Shown here: positions 1 to 6,883 of the stretch, one piece after another | Numbering within the stretch: the first letter of the stretch is position 1 | Layout: each line of letters starts with the position of its first letter | Source of the DNA: Citromicrobium sp. | Lineage (GTDB): Bacteria; Pseudomonadota; Alphaproteobacteria; Sphingomonadales; Sphingomonadaceae | NCBI GenBank assembly: GCA_003248395.1 | Contig: QFNA01000054.1 | Span: forward strand, 1 to 13,352 | Reading direction: 5' to 3' | Length of the DNA stretch: 13,352 nucleotides | The notes under the pieces: model-generated | Seen by the model: only the letters and a program-made list of their open reading frames with translations | Told to the model about the DNA's origin: nothing | The model's database searches: none | Position numbers and translations under genes: made by a program

Positions 1-278
1 AGCACCGCAAGTTCGCCGCCTAACATCAACCCCCTGACGAGGTCCGCACTCCGCTAATCTACGCCGCGAGTTGTGCCGAATGTTCTGACGACGGACAAGG
101 CCAATCCAGTCCACCTCAAACGACCGTTTCAGATGATCGCTGCCATAATGGGTCGGGCCCTCCGGGCAGCGCCTGGCTAATCCCTGGAGAGAAGAACGAG
201 CGGAAGGACGTGTGAACAGCGAAAGAGGCCCTGCCGTTTCCGGCAGAGCCTCCTATGGCTGGTTCGATTGCAACCGGA
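1..278. other. No gene recognised; left-edge non-coding stretch
   Basis: I see no convincing coding region, RNA gene or repeat here apart from the minus-strand hairpin at 225-252. A minus-strand frame stays open down to 116. That part is an out-of-frame read-through of the broken nuclease gene to the right and does not look like protein-coding sequence. Confidence 0.5.
225..252 (-). terminator. Intrinsic terminator-like hairpin after the minus-strand gene
   Basis: The stem CTGCCG (231-236) pairs with CGGCAG (241-246) around a 4-base loop. It is extended by GAGGC (225-229) with GCCTC (248-252) across one mismatch. Read on the minus strand it is followed by a short, interrupted T-rich stretch. 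It lies just downstream of the stop codon at 279-281 in the shifted frame of the broken nuclease gene. That position suggests the shifted frame ends in the tail of a formerly genuine gene. Confidence 0.55.
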
Positions 279-1477
279 TCAGTCGATCGGAGGAGCGTCC
301 TGGTTGTCGCCGCCATTGGCCCGCGAGAGGAAATCGACCTTGTCGGCAAGGATCTCCTCACGGCTCGCATGGAGGGTAGAGAGGCGGCGCAGCGCAGTGA
401 TTTCATAAGGCGCATAGTGATAGACATGCGCGCCCGGATGGCGAGCAAGGCGTCGCGGTAATGCACGCCCCACAGGTAATCGAGCCCGCCTTCCTCCAGC
501 GGATCGCCTTCAAGGTCGAAGAACAGGTCCGCCGGATCGGGCGCAGGGAGATTTGCGAAACCCCTCCCCTCTTCCGGCGGCAGCGGTTCCACCACAGGAT
601 CGCCGCCCTGCCAGCGGGGCAATTGCAGCCGGGCCTGTGCGCGCAATTTGTCAAGCGTTGCCTGAGCCATGCGCGGAATGCGCGCGTCATCAGGCAGAGC
701 AGCGAGCGCCGCCACCGCCGTCACACCACCAGCACGCAGCTTCTCGATCTGGGGCTTGCCAATGCCGCAGACGCGCGAGAGGTGGTCTTCGGCCTCCCAC
801 ACTTCGGCACAGTGATCGCGCCAGGGGCACAGGCCGCAGGCGTTGCAGGGTTCGGGAGAGGTCTGCCCTGCCCCGCCATCGATAAAGACCAGATAGCGCG
901 AGATGGCATTGCTCAGCACCTTGTCGAAATCGACCAGGCGGAAGCTTTCGCGCCTGCCGTCGCCCAGCTGCACATGCACCCGGCGCGGCTCACGGCCCTG
1001 AATGGCGGCAATCATGCGGGCATAGAGGCCCAGCTGCACGACATGGCTGGCCTTGGCCGAACGGGCGAGCTTGGTGTCGATCGGCTCGTAAGACCATGCG
1101 CCAAGGGCGGAGGGTTCCTCCACCCGGATCAGGAAATCGGCGAATCCGCTCCACGGCGGCTGCAGGAACGCCGCCTGAAAGATCGCCTGCGCACCGCTCT
1201 CCATTGCCTCCCGTGTCAGCCGCGCGCGAGTCTCCAGCGAGCCTTCGCCTGGGATTTCGACCAGACCGCCCTGCTCTGCCAGCTGCTCGCGGTAATCCTC
1301 TTCATGCGCAAGGCCCGCCTGTTGAACCAGCTCGCCCATCGCATCGTCTTCTGCCTGCGCCGGCGCGCTGTCTGGATCGTGCAGCTTCGCTAGATCGAGC
1401 GCGGTCGCATGAGCGCAGCCGAGATAGCGGACCAGGTCCGAGGGCGAATACAGAATCTGGTTATCATACTGGCGCAT
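279..1477 (-). pseudogene. TM0106-family RecB-like nuclease, truncated and internally deleted
   Basis: Residues 1-345 resemble the N-terminal half of TM0106-type RecB-like nucleases, which normally exceed 1000 residues and add an RNase H-like exonuclease and a helicase. Visible elements are a PD-(D/E)XK core (Asp114, then Asp134-Thr-Lys136), a cysteine cluster (Cys211, 214, 217, 223, with Cys21 upstream) as in Cas4/AddB-like Fe-S nucleases, and the first exonuclease motif FFDLEGDP (319-326). Near 430-455 the frame breaks. The first frame stops resembling the family after GVHYRD, while HVYHYAPYE, which belongs some 35 residues further on, appears in another minus frame that ends at 279. A small deletion with a frameshift explains this. 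After about 310 the similarity ends and the helicase part is missing. The start has a good AGGAG site. The uninterrupted first frame runs on to 116. Probably non-functional. Confidence 0.75.
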
Positions 1478-1560
1478 AAGGCGAATCTCCTGATGCCTTC
1501 AATTTGCGCTAGTGCCACGACAGAATCGGTCGTGCGTTGGATTTGTTGGCAGGATGCGGC

Positions 1561-2472
1561 TCACTGCCACATCGGGCGTTGCAACCAATCCGCCGGAAAT
1601 CCCATTGCGGCAACGTCACCTGTCGGATGAGTGATAACGAGCGCCTTCACATCTGCCATCCAAGTCGAGTTCGGCGCCACGCTTCGAATGATGTGGCCAA
1701 TTGTCACCAGTGCATTGTATAGCCTTGCCGGGGCCTGTGCGGCCGACTGGTCAAGCGTATCCCGTAAATCTATCGGTTTCTGGGCCAGTTTGGGCGGGGC
1801 GAGAAACCCTCGGTTCCATAACCGGCCGTGGTGGGCACAGATGTTCCGAATGTCGGTGATATGGCGCGCGAAAGGAACCAGAACGGCCTCTGGCAGTCCG
1901 AGAGGCCTTGCGATGGCGTTCCGCAATGACCGATCCGCGAGACCGGAATACCATCGTGATAGCTGACCAAAGGAAATCATTTCCGCTACCATCCACACTG
2001 GCGGAACCGCGGGCACATCGTATGTGTCTCGATAGTGCTTTATGTAGGTTTCGCGCGAATATCCGACTTCTCCGGCCAGCTTGCCCAAGCTTTTGTAGAA
2101 TGCATCCCGTGCTTTATAGTGACTTGGATCCAAGAAACTGTGCCCATCCCCGACAAGGGCCAATTGATGTGCCCAACTCCCTCGCAGGGCCACTTCCACA
2201 TGTTCGCATCCCCGCATGACAATCCGGCGCAGATTGCGGTCAAAGTCGTAAAGAGCGGTGACCTGATCGAAGCTCGTGCCCGACTTGAAGCGAGGTCCGT
2301 GCGCTCCCTTGGGATGCTCGAAATATAGCCAGTAGGCGCTCAAGCGGTAGTAACTGACATGTCGTAACCAGTATTCTGCAGCAGCCGGATCGGGAATGGC
2401 CATCCCCTCCCCCTGCAAATGTGCAATTTGCTGCGGGATCGTAAGTGTGGGTTTGGTATAGGGTCGGCTCAT
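1561..2472 (-). CDS. Abi_2 family (AbiD/AbiF-like) abortive infection HEPN protein
   Basis: The 303-residue protein is full length for the Abi_2 family (lactococcal AbiD/AbiF relatives). It opens with the typical PYTKPTLTIPQQI stretch, has the WLRHVSYYRLSAYW segment (35-48), and ends with GFPADW (291-296). The signature RNICAHHGRLWNR (209-221) contains a HEPN motif Arg209-x4-His214, the catalytic pair of HEPN ribonucleases. Family knowledge: Abi_2 proteins are HEPN-type toxins that block phage growth, probably by cutting RNA, and AbiF-type members have been linked to a noncoding RNA partner and to the ancestry of Cas13. No Shine-Dalgarno sequence is visible before the ATG, and a small hairpin (2474-2491) lies against it, so expression is probably kept low. 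The leader just upstream holds a terminator and a candidate RNA. The gene is divergent from parA. No damage is seen. Confidence 0.88.
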   Translation of the reverse strand: MSRPYTKPTLTIPQQIAHLQGEGMAIPDPAAAEYWLRHVSYYRLSAYWLYFEHPKGAHGPRFKSGTSFDQVTALYDFDRNLRRIVMRGCEHVEVALRGSWAHQLALVGDGHSFLDPSHYKARDAFYKSLGKLAGEVGYSRETYIKHYRDTYDVPAVPPVWMVAEMISFGQLSRWYSGLADRSLRNAIARPLGLPEAVLVPFARHITDIRNICAHHGRLWNRGFLAPPKLAQKPIDLRDTLDQSAAQAPARLYNALVTIGHIIRSVAPNSTWMADVKALVITHPTGDVAAMGFPADWLQRPMWQ

Positions 2473-2473
2473 A

Positions 2474-2491
2474 CGGGCGAATGTCTGCCCG
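2474..2491 (-). promoter_or_regulatory. Hairpin abutting the abi start codon
   Basis: CGGGC (2474-2478) can pair with GCCCG (2487-2491) over an 8-base loop, ending two bases before the minus-strand ATG. No purine-rich ribosome site is visible in the 30 bases upstream. The stem is only five GC pairs, so a regulatory role is inference. Confidence 0.3.
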
Positions 2492-2501
2492 CAAGGCGCT
2501 G

Positions 2502-2553
2502 AAAAGAAAAGACCCGCCCAGTGTGCATACCAAAAGGCAGAGGCCGGGCGGGT
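2502..2553 (-). terminator. Intrinsic terminator between the leader and the abi gene
   Basis: On the minus strand ACCCGCCC (2553-2546) pairs perfectly with GGGCGGGT (2519-2512). Right after it comes the T-rich run TCTTTTCTTTTC (about 2512-2501), the classic layout of a Rho-independent terminator. The loop is long, 26 bases. It sits 30 bases upstream of the abi start codon on the same strand. It must therefore end a short upstream transcript or act as an attenuator, because no protein-coding gene lies upstream in that direction. Confidence 0.65.
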
Positions 2554-2562
2554 GCGATTGAA

Positions 2563-2576
2563 GTGGATATATCCAC
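2563..2576. promoter_or_regulatory. 14-bp perfect palindrome between abi and parA
   Basis: GTGGATATATCCAC is a perfect inverted repeat in the divergent region between the Abi_2 gene and parA, overlapping a possible minus-strand -10 box (2571-2566). It could be an operator for ParA, whose N-terminus carries a helix-turn-helix, or for another regulator. It could also be a hairpin of the leader RNA. Confidence 0.4.
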
Positions 2577-2698
2577 CGATTCCCTACATTACAATGAATA
2601 TTGCACATTCCGGTATGCAGTCTGGCTGACCGTTAGCCCTTGCCCATTTGAACCTTTTTGCTTAAGACGACCGTCAAACAGCTTCAAGGTGGCGATTC

Positions 2699-3901
2699 AT
2701 GGCCGATCCGCATTCAATTGTCTCGCATATCGGCGATCTTGCTCAATCGGGTGAGCGGATGATCGAGCGGTTACGGCGCAAGGCTTTCCTGCCGGAAAGC
2801 CGCAAGGGGCTCAATGTCCGCTTCGGCATCGCCGAGGCCGCCCAATTGCTCGGCTGTTCGACCAACCGCATCCGCATGGCCGAGGATGACGGCCGGCTCC
2901 CCCCTCCCCCTGCCGGCGACAACGGTCGCAGGCTCGGTTACACTGTGGAGGATCTGCTCAATATGCGCAGCGTGCTGGGAGCCTCACCTTACCGCTCCGC
3001 CGACGATGAACCGGCAATAATCGCGGTGCAGAATTTCAAAGGAGGCGTCGGCAAAAGCACAGTCACAACCCACCTCGCCCATTATTTCGCCGTACAGGGT
3101 TATCGCGTGTTGGTTGTCGATTGCGACAGCCAAGCGACCACAACTACCCTCTTCGGCTTCAACCCGCATTTCAACATCACGCGCGAGGAAACGCTCTACC
3201 CGTATCTCTCGATCGACCCGACGCAGGCAGACCTGCTTTATGCGGTGAAACAGACACCTTGGCCCAATGTCGATCTGATTCCGTCGAACCTCGAATTGTT
3301 CGACGTAGAGTATGAACTTGCAGCGGCAGGCGCGGACGGACAGAGCGTGTTGGCTGCACGGTTTCGCAAGCTGAAGCAAGGGCTTATGGACCTTGCGCGC
3401 GATTATGACGTGGTCATTCTCGATCCGCCCCCCGCCCTAGGGACGATCAGTCTTGCGGTCATGCAGGCGGCTAATGCTCTGCTGGTGCCGCTGGCGGCGA
3501 CAACTCCCGACTTCTGTTCTACCGTGCAATTCCTCTCGATGATGGATCAGGTGCTCGAACAGCTGATCGAGGCCGGGATTGCGGTCGATTACCAGTTCGT
3601 GCGGCTGATCTGTTCGAAGTTCGACGCCAACGATCCCAGCCACGACATGGTGCGCGCAATCATGGAGCAGAGCTTTGGCCCTTCACTGCTGCCGGTGCCG
3701 ATCCTCGAAAGCGCGGAAATCAGCCATGCGGCGCTGCGGATGATGACGGTTTACGAGCTGGAAAAGCCTATCGGCACACCGCGCACGCACAAACGCTGCC
3801 GCGCCAATCTGGACGAGGCGCTGGGCCAGGTCGAGCAACTCGTCCGCAATGGCTGGGGCCGGGTGGACGAAGTGGATGAGGAGCTGGTGGTCAATGGTTG
3901 A
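2699..3901 (+). CDS. parA: ParA partition ATPase with N-terminal helix-turn-helix
   Basis: This 400-residue ParA/MinD-type ATPase drives plasmid segregation with ParB and parS. The deviant Walker A motif is KGGVGKST (114-121) with signature Lys114. Walker A' is DCDSQAT (141-147) and Walker B is VVILDPPPALG (238-248). Residues 40-95 form a MerR-like helix-turn-helix (GIAEAAQLLGCSTNRIRMAEDDGRL region). This is the feature of type Ia ParA proteins, which also repress their own operon. The ATG has AAGGTGG at 2685-2691 as ribosome site. parB follows 77 bases downstream and repA after that, the usual order in sphingomonad plasmids. A perfect palindrome at 2563-2576 in the upstream region is a candidate target for autoregulation. 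The gene is intact. The partition role is confident; the autorepression is inferred from the domain layout. Confidence 0.95.
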   Translation: MADPHSIVSHIGDLAQSGERMIERLRRKAFLPESRKGLNVRFGIAEAAQLLGCSTNRIRMAEDDGRLPPPPAGDNGRRLGYTVEDLLNMRSVLGASPYRSADDEPAIIAVQNFKGGVGKSTVTTHLAHYFAVQGYRVLVVDCDSQATTTTLFGFNPHFNITREETLYPYLSIDPTQADLLYAVKQTPWPNVDLIPSNLELFDVEYELAAAGADGQSVLAARFRKLKQGLMDLARDYDVVILDPPPALGTISLAVMQAANALLVPLAATTPDFCSTVQFLSMMDQVLEQLIEAGIAVDYQFVRLICSKFDANDPSHDMVRAIMEQSFGPSLLPVPILESAEISHAALRMMTVYELEKPIGTPRTHKRCRANLDEALGQVEQLVRNGWGRVDEVDEELVVNG

Positions 3902-3942
3902 GAATGCACGTCCATACACACAGCGCCAATTTAGAGCGGCTT

Positions 3943-3958
3943 CGATCCTTCGGGAACG
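3943..3958 (+). repeat. Solitary iteron-like motif in the parA-parB spacer
   Basis: CGATCCTTCGGGAACG matches the iteron consensus CGAYMYTTCRGGAACG found in the array at 7021-7135, about 3.1 kb away. It ends a few bases before the parB ribosome binding site. RepA bound here could affect parB expression. The match is good, but it is a single copy. Confidence 0.45.
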
Positions 3959-3978
3959 GACGGAAGGGATCGGCTGAC

Positions 3979-5052
3979 ATGGCCAGAAAACAGAAGGACT
4001 ATCTAGCGGATTTGCTGGCGGACGAGGATGGCGAGGAGGCGCAGGCTCCCTCCCCCGCCCCGGCAGCAGCTGAGGTGGCGCCGCCATCGCAGCCCACCGA
4101 ACGTCAGCAACGCGCGCGCAGCACCACCCTTCTGGGCCGCGAGAGCGCCCTTGCCCGTGTTGCCACCGGCGAAGTGCGGCAAGTCACGCAATTGCTGCTC
4201 GATCCGGCACGGGTGCGCGTATGGCCCGGCAATGCCCGGAGCTATAAGCACCTGACAGAGGAAAGCTGCCGCGAACTGATCGATTCCATCGTCGCCGAGG
4301 GAGGGCAAAAAGTCCCTGCTGTGGTGCGACGGGTGGAAGGCGATCCCGCGCATGACTACGAGGTGATCGCAGGTACGCGGCGGCACTGGTCGATTAGTTG
4401 GCTGCGCAGCCATTCCTACCCGGACATGAAATTCGTCGCGCAAGTTGCAGACCTGGATGACGAGGCTGCCTTCAGGCTTGCCGATCTGGAGAACCGCGCG
4501 CGCAAAGACGTGTCGGACCTCGAACGGGCGCGCAATTATGCTGCCGCGCTCAAGGCCCACTACGGTAACAACCTCACCCGCATGGCCGAGCGGCTGAAGC
4601 TGTCTAAGGGCTGGCTGTCGAAAATGCTCAAGGTGGCGAGAATTCCCGATACGGTGATTGAGGCGTTCGCCTCGCCTGCCGAGGTGCAGCTCAAGCCCGC
4701 CTATCCGCTGGCCCAGGCGCTGGACGACAAGGAACGCGCGACAGCGATCAAACGGGCTGCCGGTGCTATCGCGAAGGAACAGGCGGCGCTGCGCAAGAGT
4801 GGCGAGCCCGCACTACCCTCGTCCGAAGTGATCGCACGTTTGCTCGCTGCCGGCCAGGAAAAGGCCAAACCAGAGCAGTTGGTGCTGGACGGCGCGCATG
4901 GGCGTCCGGCGGTGACGGTGCAGAGCAGCAACCGGCAGGGTGTTACCCTGCGCTTGCATGCGGGCCACGGCCTTTCCAATGAAGACCTGCTCAACCGGCT
5001 GCGCGATGCGCTCTACCAGCTGGAAGAAGAAGGGCGCGGACTGCAGCGGTGA
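3979..5052 (+). CDS. parB: ParB partition protein (CTPase/parS-binding)
   Basis: I chose the ATG at 3979 because GAAGGGA lies 9 bases upstream and the first residues, MARKQKDYLADLL, look like a ParB start. The frame also stays open from a TTG at 3898. The 357-residue protein has a low-complexity Ala/Pro/Glu N-terminus (to about 50) and a ParB/Srx-type domain (65-175). That domain carries AGTRRHW (131-137), the counterpart of the GxRR CTP-binding motif, and ENRARKDVSDLERA (171-184). A helix-turn-helix follows (about 196-222, with LSKGWLSKMLKVARIP). The C-terminal part would dimerise. ParB loads at parS and spreads. Here the likely targets are the palindromes at 5078-5097, 5115-5130 and 6060-6079. 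The parA-parB spacer carries one copy of the replication iteron motif. Confidence 0.93.
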   Translation: MARKQKDYLADLLADEDGEEAQAPSPAPAAAEVAPPSQPTERQQRARSTTLLGRESALARVATGEVRQVTQLLLDPARVRVWPGNARSYKHLTEESCRELIDSIVAEGGQKVPAVVRRVEGDPAHDYEVIAGTRRHWSISWLRSHSYPDMKFVAQVADLDDEAAFRLADLENRARKDVSDLERARNYAAALKAHYGNNLTRMAERLKLSKGWLSKMLKVARIPDTVIEAFASPAEVQLKPAYPLAQALDDKERATAIKRAAGAIAKEQAALRKSGEPALPSSEVIARLLAAGQEKAKPEQLVLDGAHGRPAVTVQSSNRQGVTLRLHAGHGLSNEDLLNRLRDALYQLEEEGRGLQR

Positions 5053-5077
5053 CCGCCCTTCCCTACCCACTGATCGC

Positions 5078-5097
5078 CTGTTTCCCCGGGGAAACAG
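5078..5097. promoter_or_regulatory. parS: parS-like site 1 (20-bp perfect palindrome)
   Basis: CTGTTTCCCCGGGGAAACAG is a perfect palindrome 25 bases after the parB stop. It keeps the GTTTC...GAAAC arms of the chromosomal parS consensus TGTTTCACGTGAAACA, with a C/G-rich centre (CCCGGG) in place of ACGT. An identical 20-bp copy lies at 6060-6079, and a 16-bp core at 5115-5130. Recurrence next to parB makes a ParB-binding role likely. Confidence 0.75.
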
Positions 5098-5114
5098 ATC
5101 GCGCCTTAGAAGGT

Positions 5115-5130
5115 GTTTCCCCGGGGAAAC
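5115..5130. promoter_or_regulatory. parS: parS-like site 2, overlapping the repA ribosome binding region
   Basis: GTTTCCCCGGGGAAAC repeats the core of site 1, 36 bases downstream. Its right half supplies the GGGGAAA that serves as ribosome binding sequence for the repA GTG at 5135. The palindrome is therefore both a partition site and part of the repA leader, where it could also fold as an RNA hairpin. Confidence 0.7.
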
Positions 5131-5134
5131 GCCT

Positions 5135-6370
5135 GTGAGCCGCGCCCGCCGCCAGTCCGTGTCCGAACAGTTCGACCTGTTCCTGCCCTATCTGGCGGAC
5201 TTACCTCTGCGCGATCAGCGCGAGATGATGGAGCGGCCCTTCTTCAGCCTGGCCAAGTCCAAGCGGGTCAAGCCGATCGATTACACCAGCCCCGATGGCA
5301 AGCTGTGGGTCCATGTCAGCGGCAATCCCGATTACGGCATGGCGACGATCTGGGACGCCGATATCCTGATCTATTGCGCCAGCCAGCTGGCCGATATGGC
5401 CCGGCGCGGGGTCAACGATGTGCCGCGCAAGCTGCATATCATGCCCTACGACCTGCTGCGTGCCATCGGGCGGCCGACTACCGGGCGCGCCTACGAGTTG
5501 CTGGGGCAGGCGCTGGACCGGCTCGTCTCGACCACGATCAAGACCAATATCCGCGCGGAGAACCGGCGCGAGGCGACCTTCAGCTGGCTCGATGGCTGGA
5601 CGCAGCTGGTAGATGAAAAGACCGAGCGCAGCCGCGGCATGACGCTGGAGCTTTCCAACTGGTTCTGGGAAGGCGTGATGATGCAGGGCGGGGTGCTCAG
5701 CATCGACCGCGCCTATTTCGACATTACCGGCGGACGCGAGCGTTGGCTCTACCGCGTGGCGCGCAAGCACGCCGGCGGGGCCGGGGAGGGTGGCTTTGCC
5801 ATCTCCATGCCCGTGCTGTTCGAGAAATCGGGCGCAGAGGGGCAGTATCGCCGCTTCAAGTTCGAAATGCTCAAACTGACGGAGAAGAACGCGCTGCCGG
5901 GCTATGCACTGGCGGTCGAGACCGCGCAGCGTGACGGCGAGCCCATGCTGCGCATGACGCGGGTGGATGGCAAGGACGGCGCGGAAGAGAGCCTGCCAAA
6001 GGTCGTCCAGGCGGTTAAGCCAGCGAAAGAAGGGGAGGGGGGTAAGGTCAGTTCTGCGCCTGTTTCCCCGGGGAAACAGAGCGAACCCAAGCCCGAACCC
6101 GCTCCCGCAGCCGATCACGCCGAAGTCTCAAAACTCCTGCGTTCAGCCGTCGCCGGATTGAGCGACAAGGCCACCCGCGGCTTCATGACGGATGAAACCA
6201 TCGAACATCTGCGCGAGAAATGCCCGGGATGGGATCTCTACGCGCTCCATGCAGATTTCGAGCGTTGGGTCGATGCCGATGCCGCACGCCTGCCCGCCAA
6301 TTGGCAGAAAGCCTTCATCGGGTGGGTCAAACGCCATCACGAAAAGCACAAGCATGAGCTGCGGGGTTAG
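5135..6370 (+). CDS. repA: Replication initiator protein A (RPA family)
   Basis: The protein starts at GTG 5135 and has 411 residues. The frame is open further upstream, but that part only overlaps parB and the parS sites in a shadow frame. Residues 30-265 match the RPA (replication initiator protein A) family of alphaproteobacterial plasmids: ERPFFSLAKSKRVKPIDY (33-50), WVHVSGNPDYGMATIWDADILIY (58-80), IMPYDLLRAIGRPTTGRAYE (102-121) and RERWLYRVARKHAG (201-214). A charged, Pro/Ala-rich linker (about 285-327) leads to a C-terminal domain (about 330-411). RepA should bind the iterons at 7021-7135 to open the origin. The third parS-like palindrome falls inside the linker and encodes VSPGKQ. The stop overlaps the stop of the convergent minus-strand gene by four bases. 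Intact. Confidence 0.9.
   Translation: MSRARRQSVSEQFDLFLPYLADLPLRDQREMMERPFFSLAKSKRVKPIDYTSPDGKLWVHVSGNPDYGMATIWDADILIYCASQLADMARRGVNDVPRKLHIMPYDLLRAIGRPTTGRAYELLGQALDRLVSTTIKTNIRAENRREATFSWLDGWTQLVDEKTERSRGMTLELSNWFWEGVMMQGGVLSIDRAYFDITGGRERWLYRVARKHAGGAGEGGFAISMPVLFEKSGAEGQYRRFKFEMLKLTEKNALPGYALAVETAQRDGEPMLRMTRVDGKDGAEESLPKVVQAVKPAKEGEGGKVSSAPVSPGKQSEPKPEPAPAADHAEVSKLLRSAVAGLSDKATRGFMTDETIEHLREKCPGWDLYALHADFERWVDADAARLPANWQKAFIGWVKRHHEKHKHELRG
6060..6079. promoter_or_regulatory. parS: parS-like site 3, inside the repA coding sequence
   Basis: This is an identical 20-bp copy of site 1 (CTGTTTCCCCGGGGAAACAG), about 980 bases downstream, in the part of repA that encodes the flexible linker. 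Exact conservation inside a coding region argues for selection on the DNA site and not on the protein. Confidence 0.72.
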
Positions 6371-6837
6371 GGCAGGGCGCGTTTCGTCGCCTCACGCCGC
6401 TGACGCTGGCTGACAACCTTCTGGCAAAGCGCAAGGAACTGCTGATGCGACATTGGCCCCTTCGCGTGGTTCACCAGGGCACTGCAGATGCGGAAGTCCA
6501 TGCTGTTCGTGCCGGTATAATGGTCCACGCTGGGATATTGTCCGCGCTGCAAATGCCTCCGCCTGCCTCCAGTCAGCGGCAAGTCGTGGTTCAACCGGTT
6601 CCACTCAAGCAGCTCGCCGGTATAGAAATCCCGGCCCTCACTGCAAAGAACCGCCTTGTGAATGCGCTCACGATAGGCGTCAATTCCGGGTTTCTGTGGC
6701 CTTGCGTCACGCTGGCGGCAACTCTGCGCCTGCTTTTCCAGACACTCGGCATACCGCGCACAAGGAACATTGAGCGCACGGACAAAATCCGGCGCGGGAT
6801 AGGGGTGTTCACAGGTCTCGCCGCACTTTGGCATCAC
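6367..6837 (-). CDS. Small Cys-rich, HNH-like protein convergent with repA
   Basis: The 156-residue protein has eight cysteines (5, 9, 26, 32, 40, 65, 118, 138), with CGETCEHP at the start. The middle carries GRDFYTGELLEW (68-79) and YPSVDHYTG (101-109), followed by DFRICSALVNHAKG (114-127). This resembles the layout of small HNH-type nuclease-like proteins, in which a TGE..LxW segment precedes PSVDH and a later Asn/His. The canonical HNH residues are not all evident, so catalysis is uncertain. The start is unclear: GTG 6837 and ATG 6834 are adjacent and have no good ribosome site. The frame remains open and protein-like for about 27 codons upstream, across an inverted iteron. The gene may be N-terminally truncated or start at a rare codon. 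Its end overlaps the repA end by four bases. Confidence 0.6.
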   Translation of the reverse strand: MMPKCGETCEHPYPAPDFVRALNVPCARYAECLEKQAQSCRQRDARPQKPGIDAYRERIHKAVLCSEGRDFYTGELLEWNRLNHDLPLTGGRRRHLQRGQYPSVDHYTGTNSMDFRICSALVNHAKGPMSHQQFLALCQKVVSQRQRREATKRALP

Positions 6838-6883
6838 TGTCGTGTAGCCCAGCCACGCTTGCCAGACGGTAAAAGGCGCAACC

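Larger units (their letters stand above)
2502..2625 (-). ncRNA. Candidate structured leader RNA of the Abi_2 gene
   Basis: The minus-strand interval contains, in order, TGCATACC (2619-2612), an imperfect hairpin TGCAATATTCATTGTA (2605-2590), a perfect palindrome GTGGATATATCCAC (2576-2563), and the terminator hairpin (2553-2512) with its T run. GGTATGCA (2531-2524), inside the terminator loop, is exactly complementary to the upstream TGCATACC. Both pairings together would form a pseudoknot. In type III toxin-antitoxin systems a structured RNA followed by a terminator precedes the toxin gene, and AbiF-type proteins are reported to have an RNA partner. The layout here fits that pattern. The 5' end is unknown. 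A weak promoter, TTGTAA (2594-2589) with TATATC (2571-2566) and 17-base spacing, would instead give an RNA of about 55 bases without the pseudoknot. It could also be a simple attenuator. Confidence 0.4.

Noticed and set aside
461..1393. Plus-strand open frame of 310 codons opposite the RecB-like nuclease
   Set aside because: It is the antisense shadow of a gene with clear family motifs on the minus strand. It has no recognisable domain and a biased composition.
2563..2576. LexA (SOS) box at the palindrome
   Set aside because: The alphaproteobacterial LexA site is a direct repeat GTTC-N7-GTTC, which is not present here.
3898..3978. Upstream TTG start for ParB overlapping the parA stop
   Set aside because: The 27 extra residues look non-conserved, while the ATG at 3979 has a proper ribosome site and a typical ParB N-terminus.
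5201..6118. Minus-strand open frame of 305 codons opposite repA
   Set aside because: Shadow frame. The plus-strand RPA family motifs are unambiguous.
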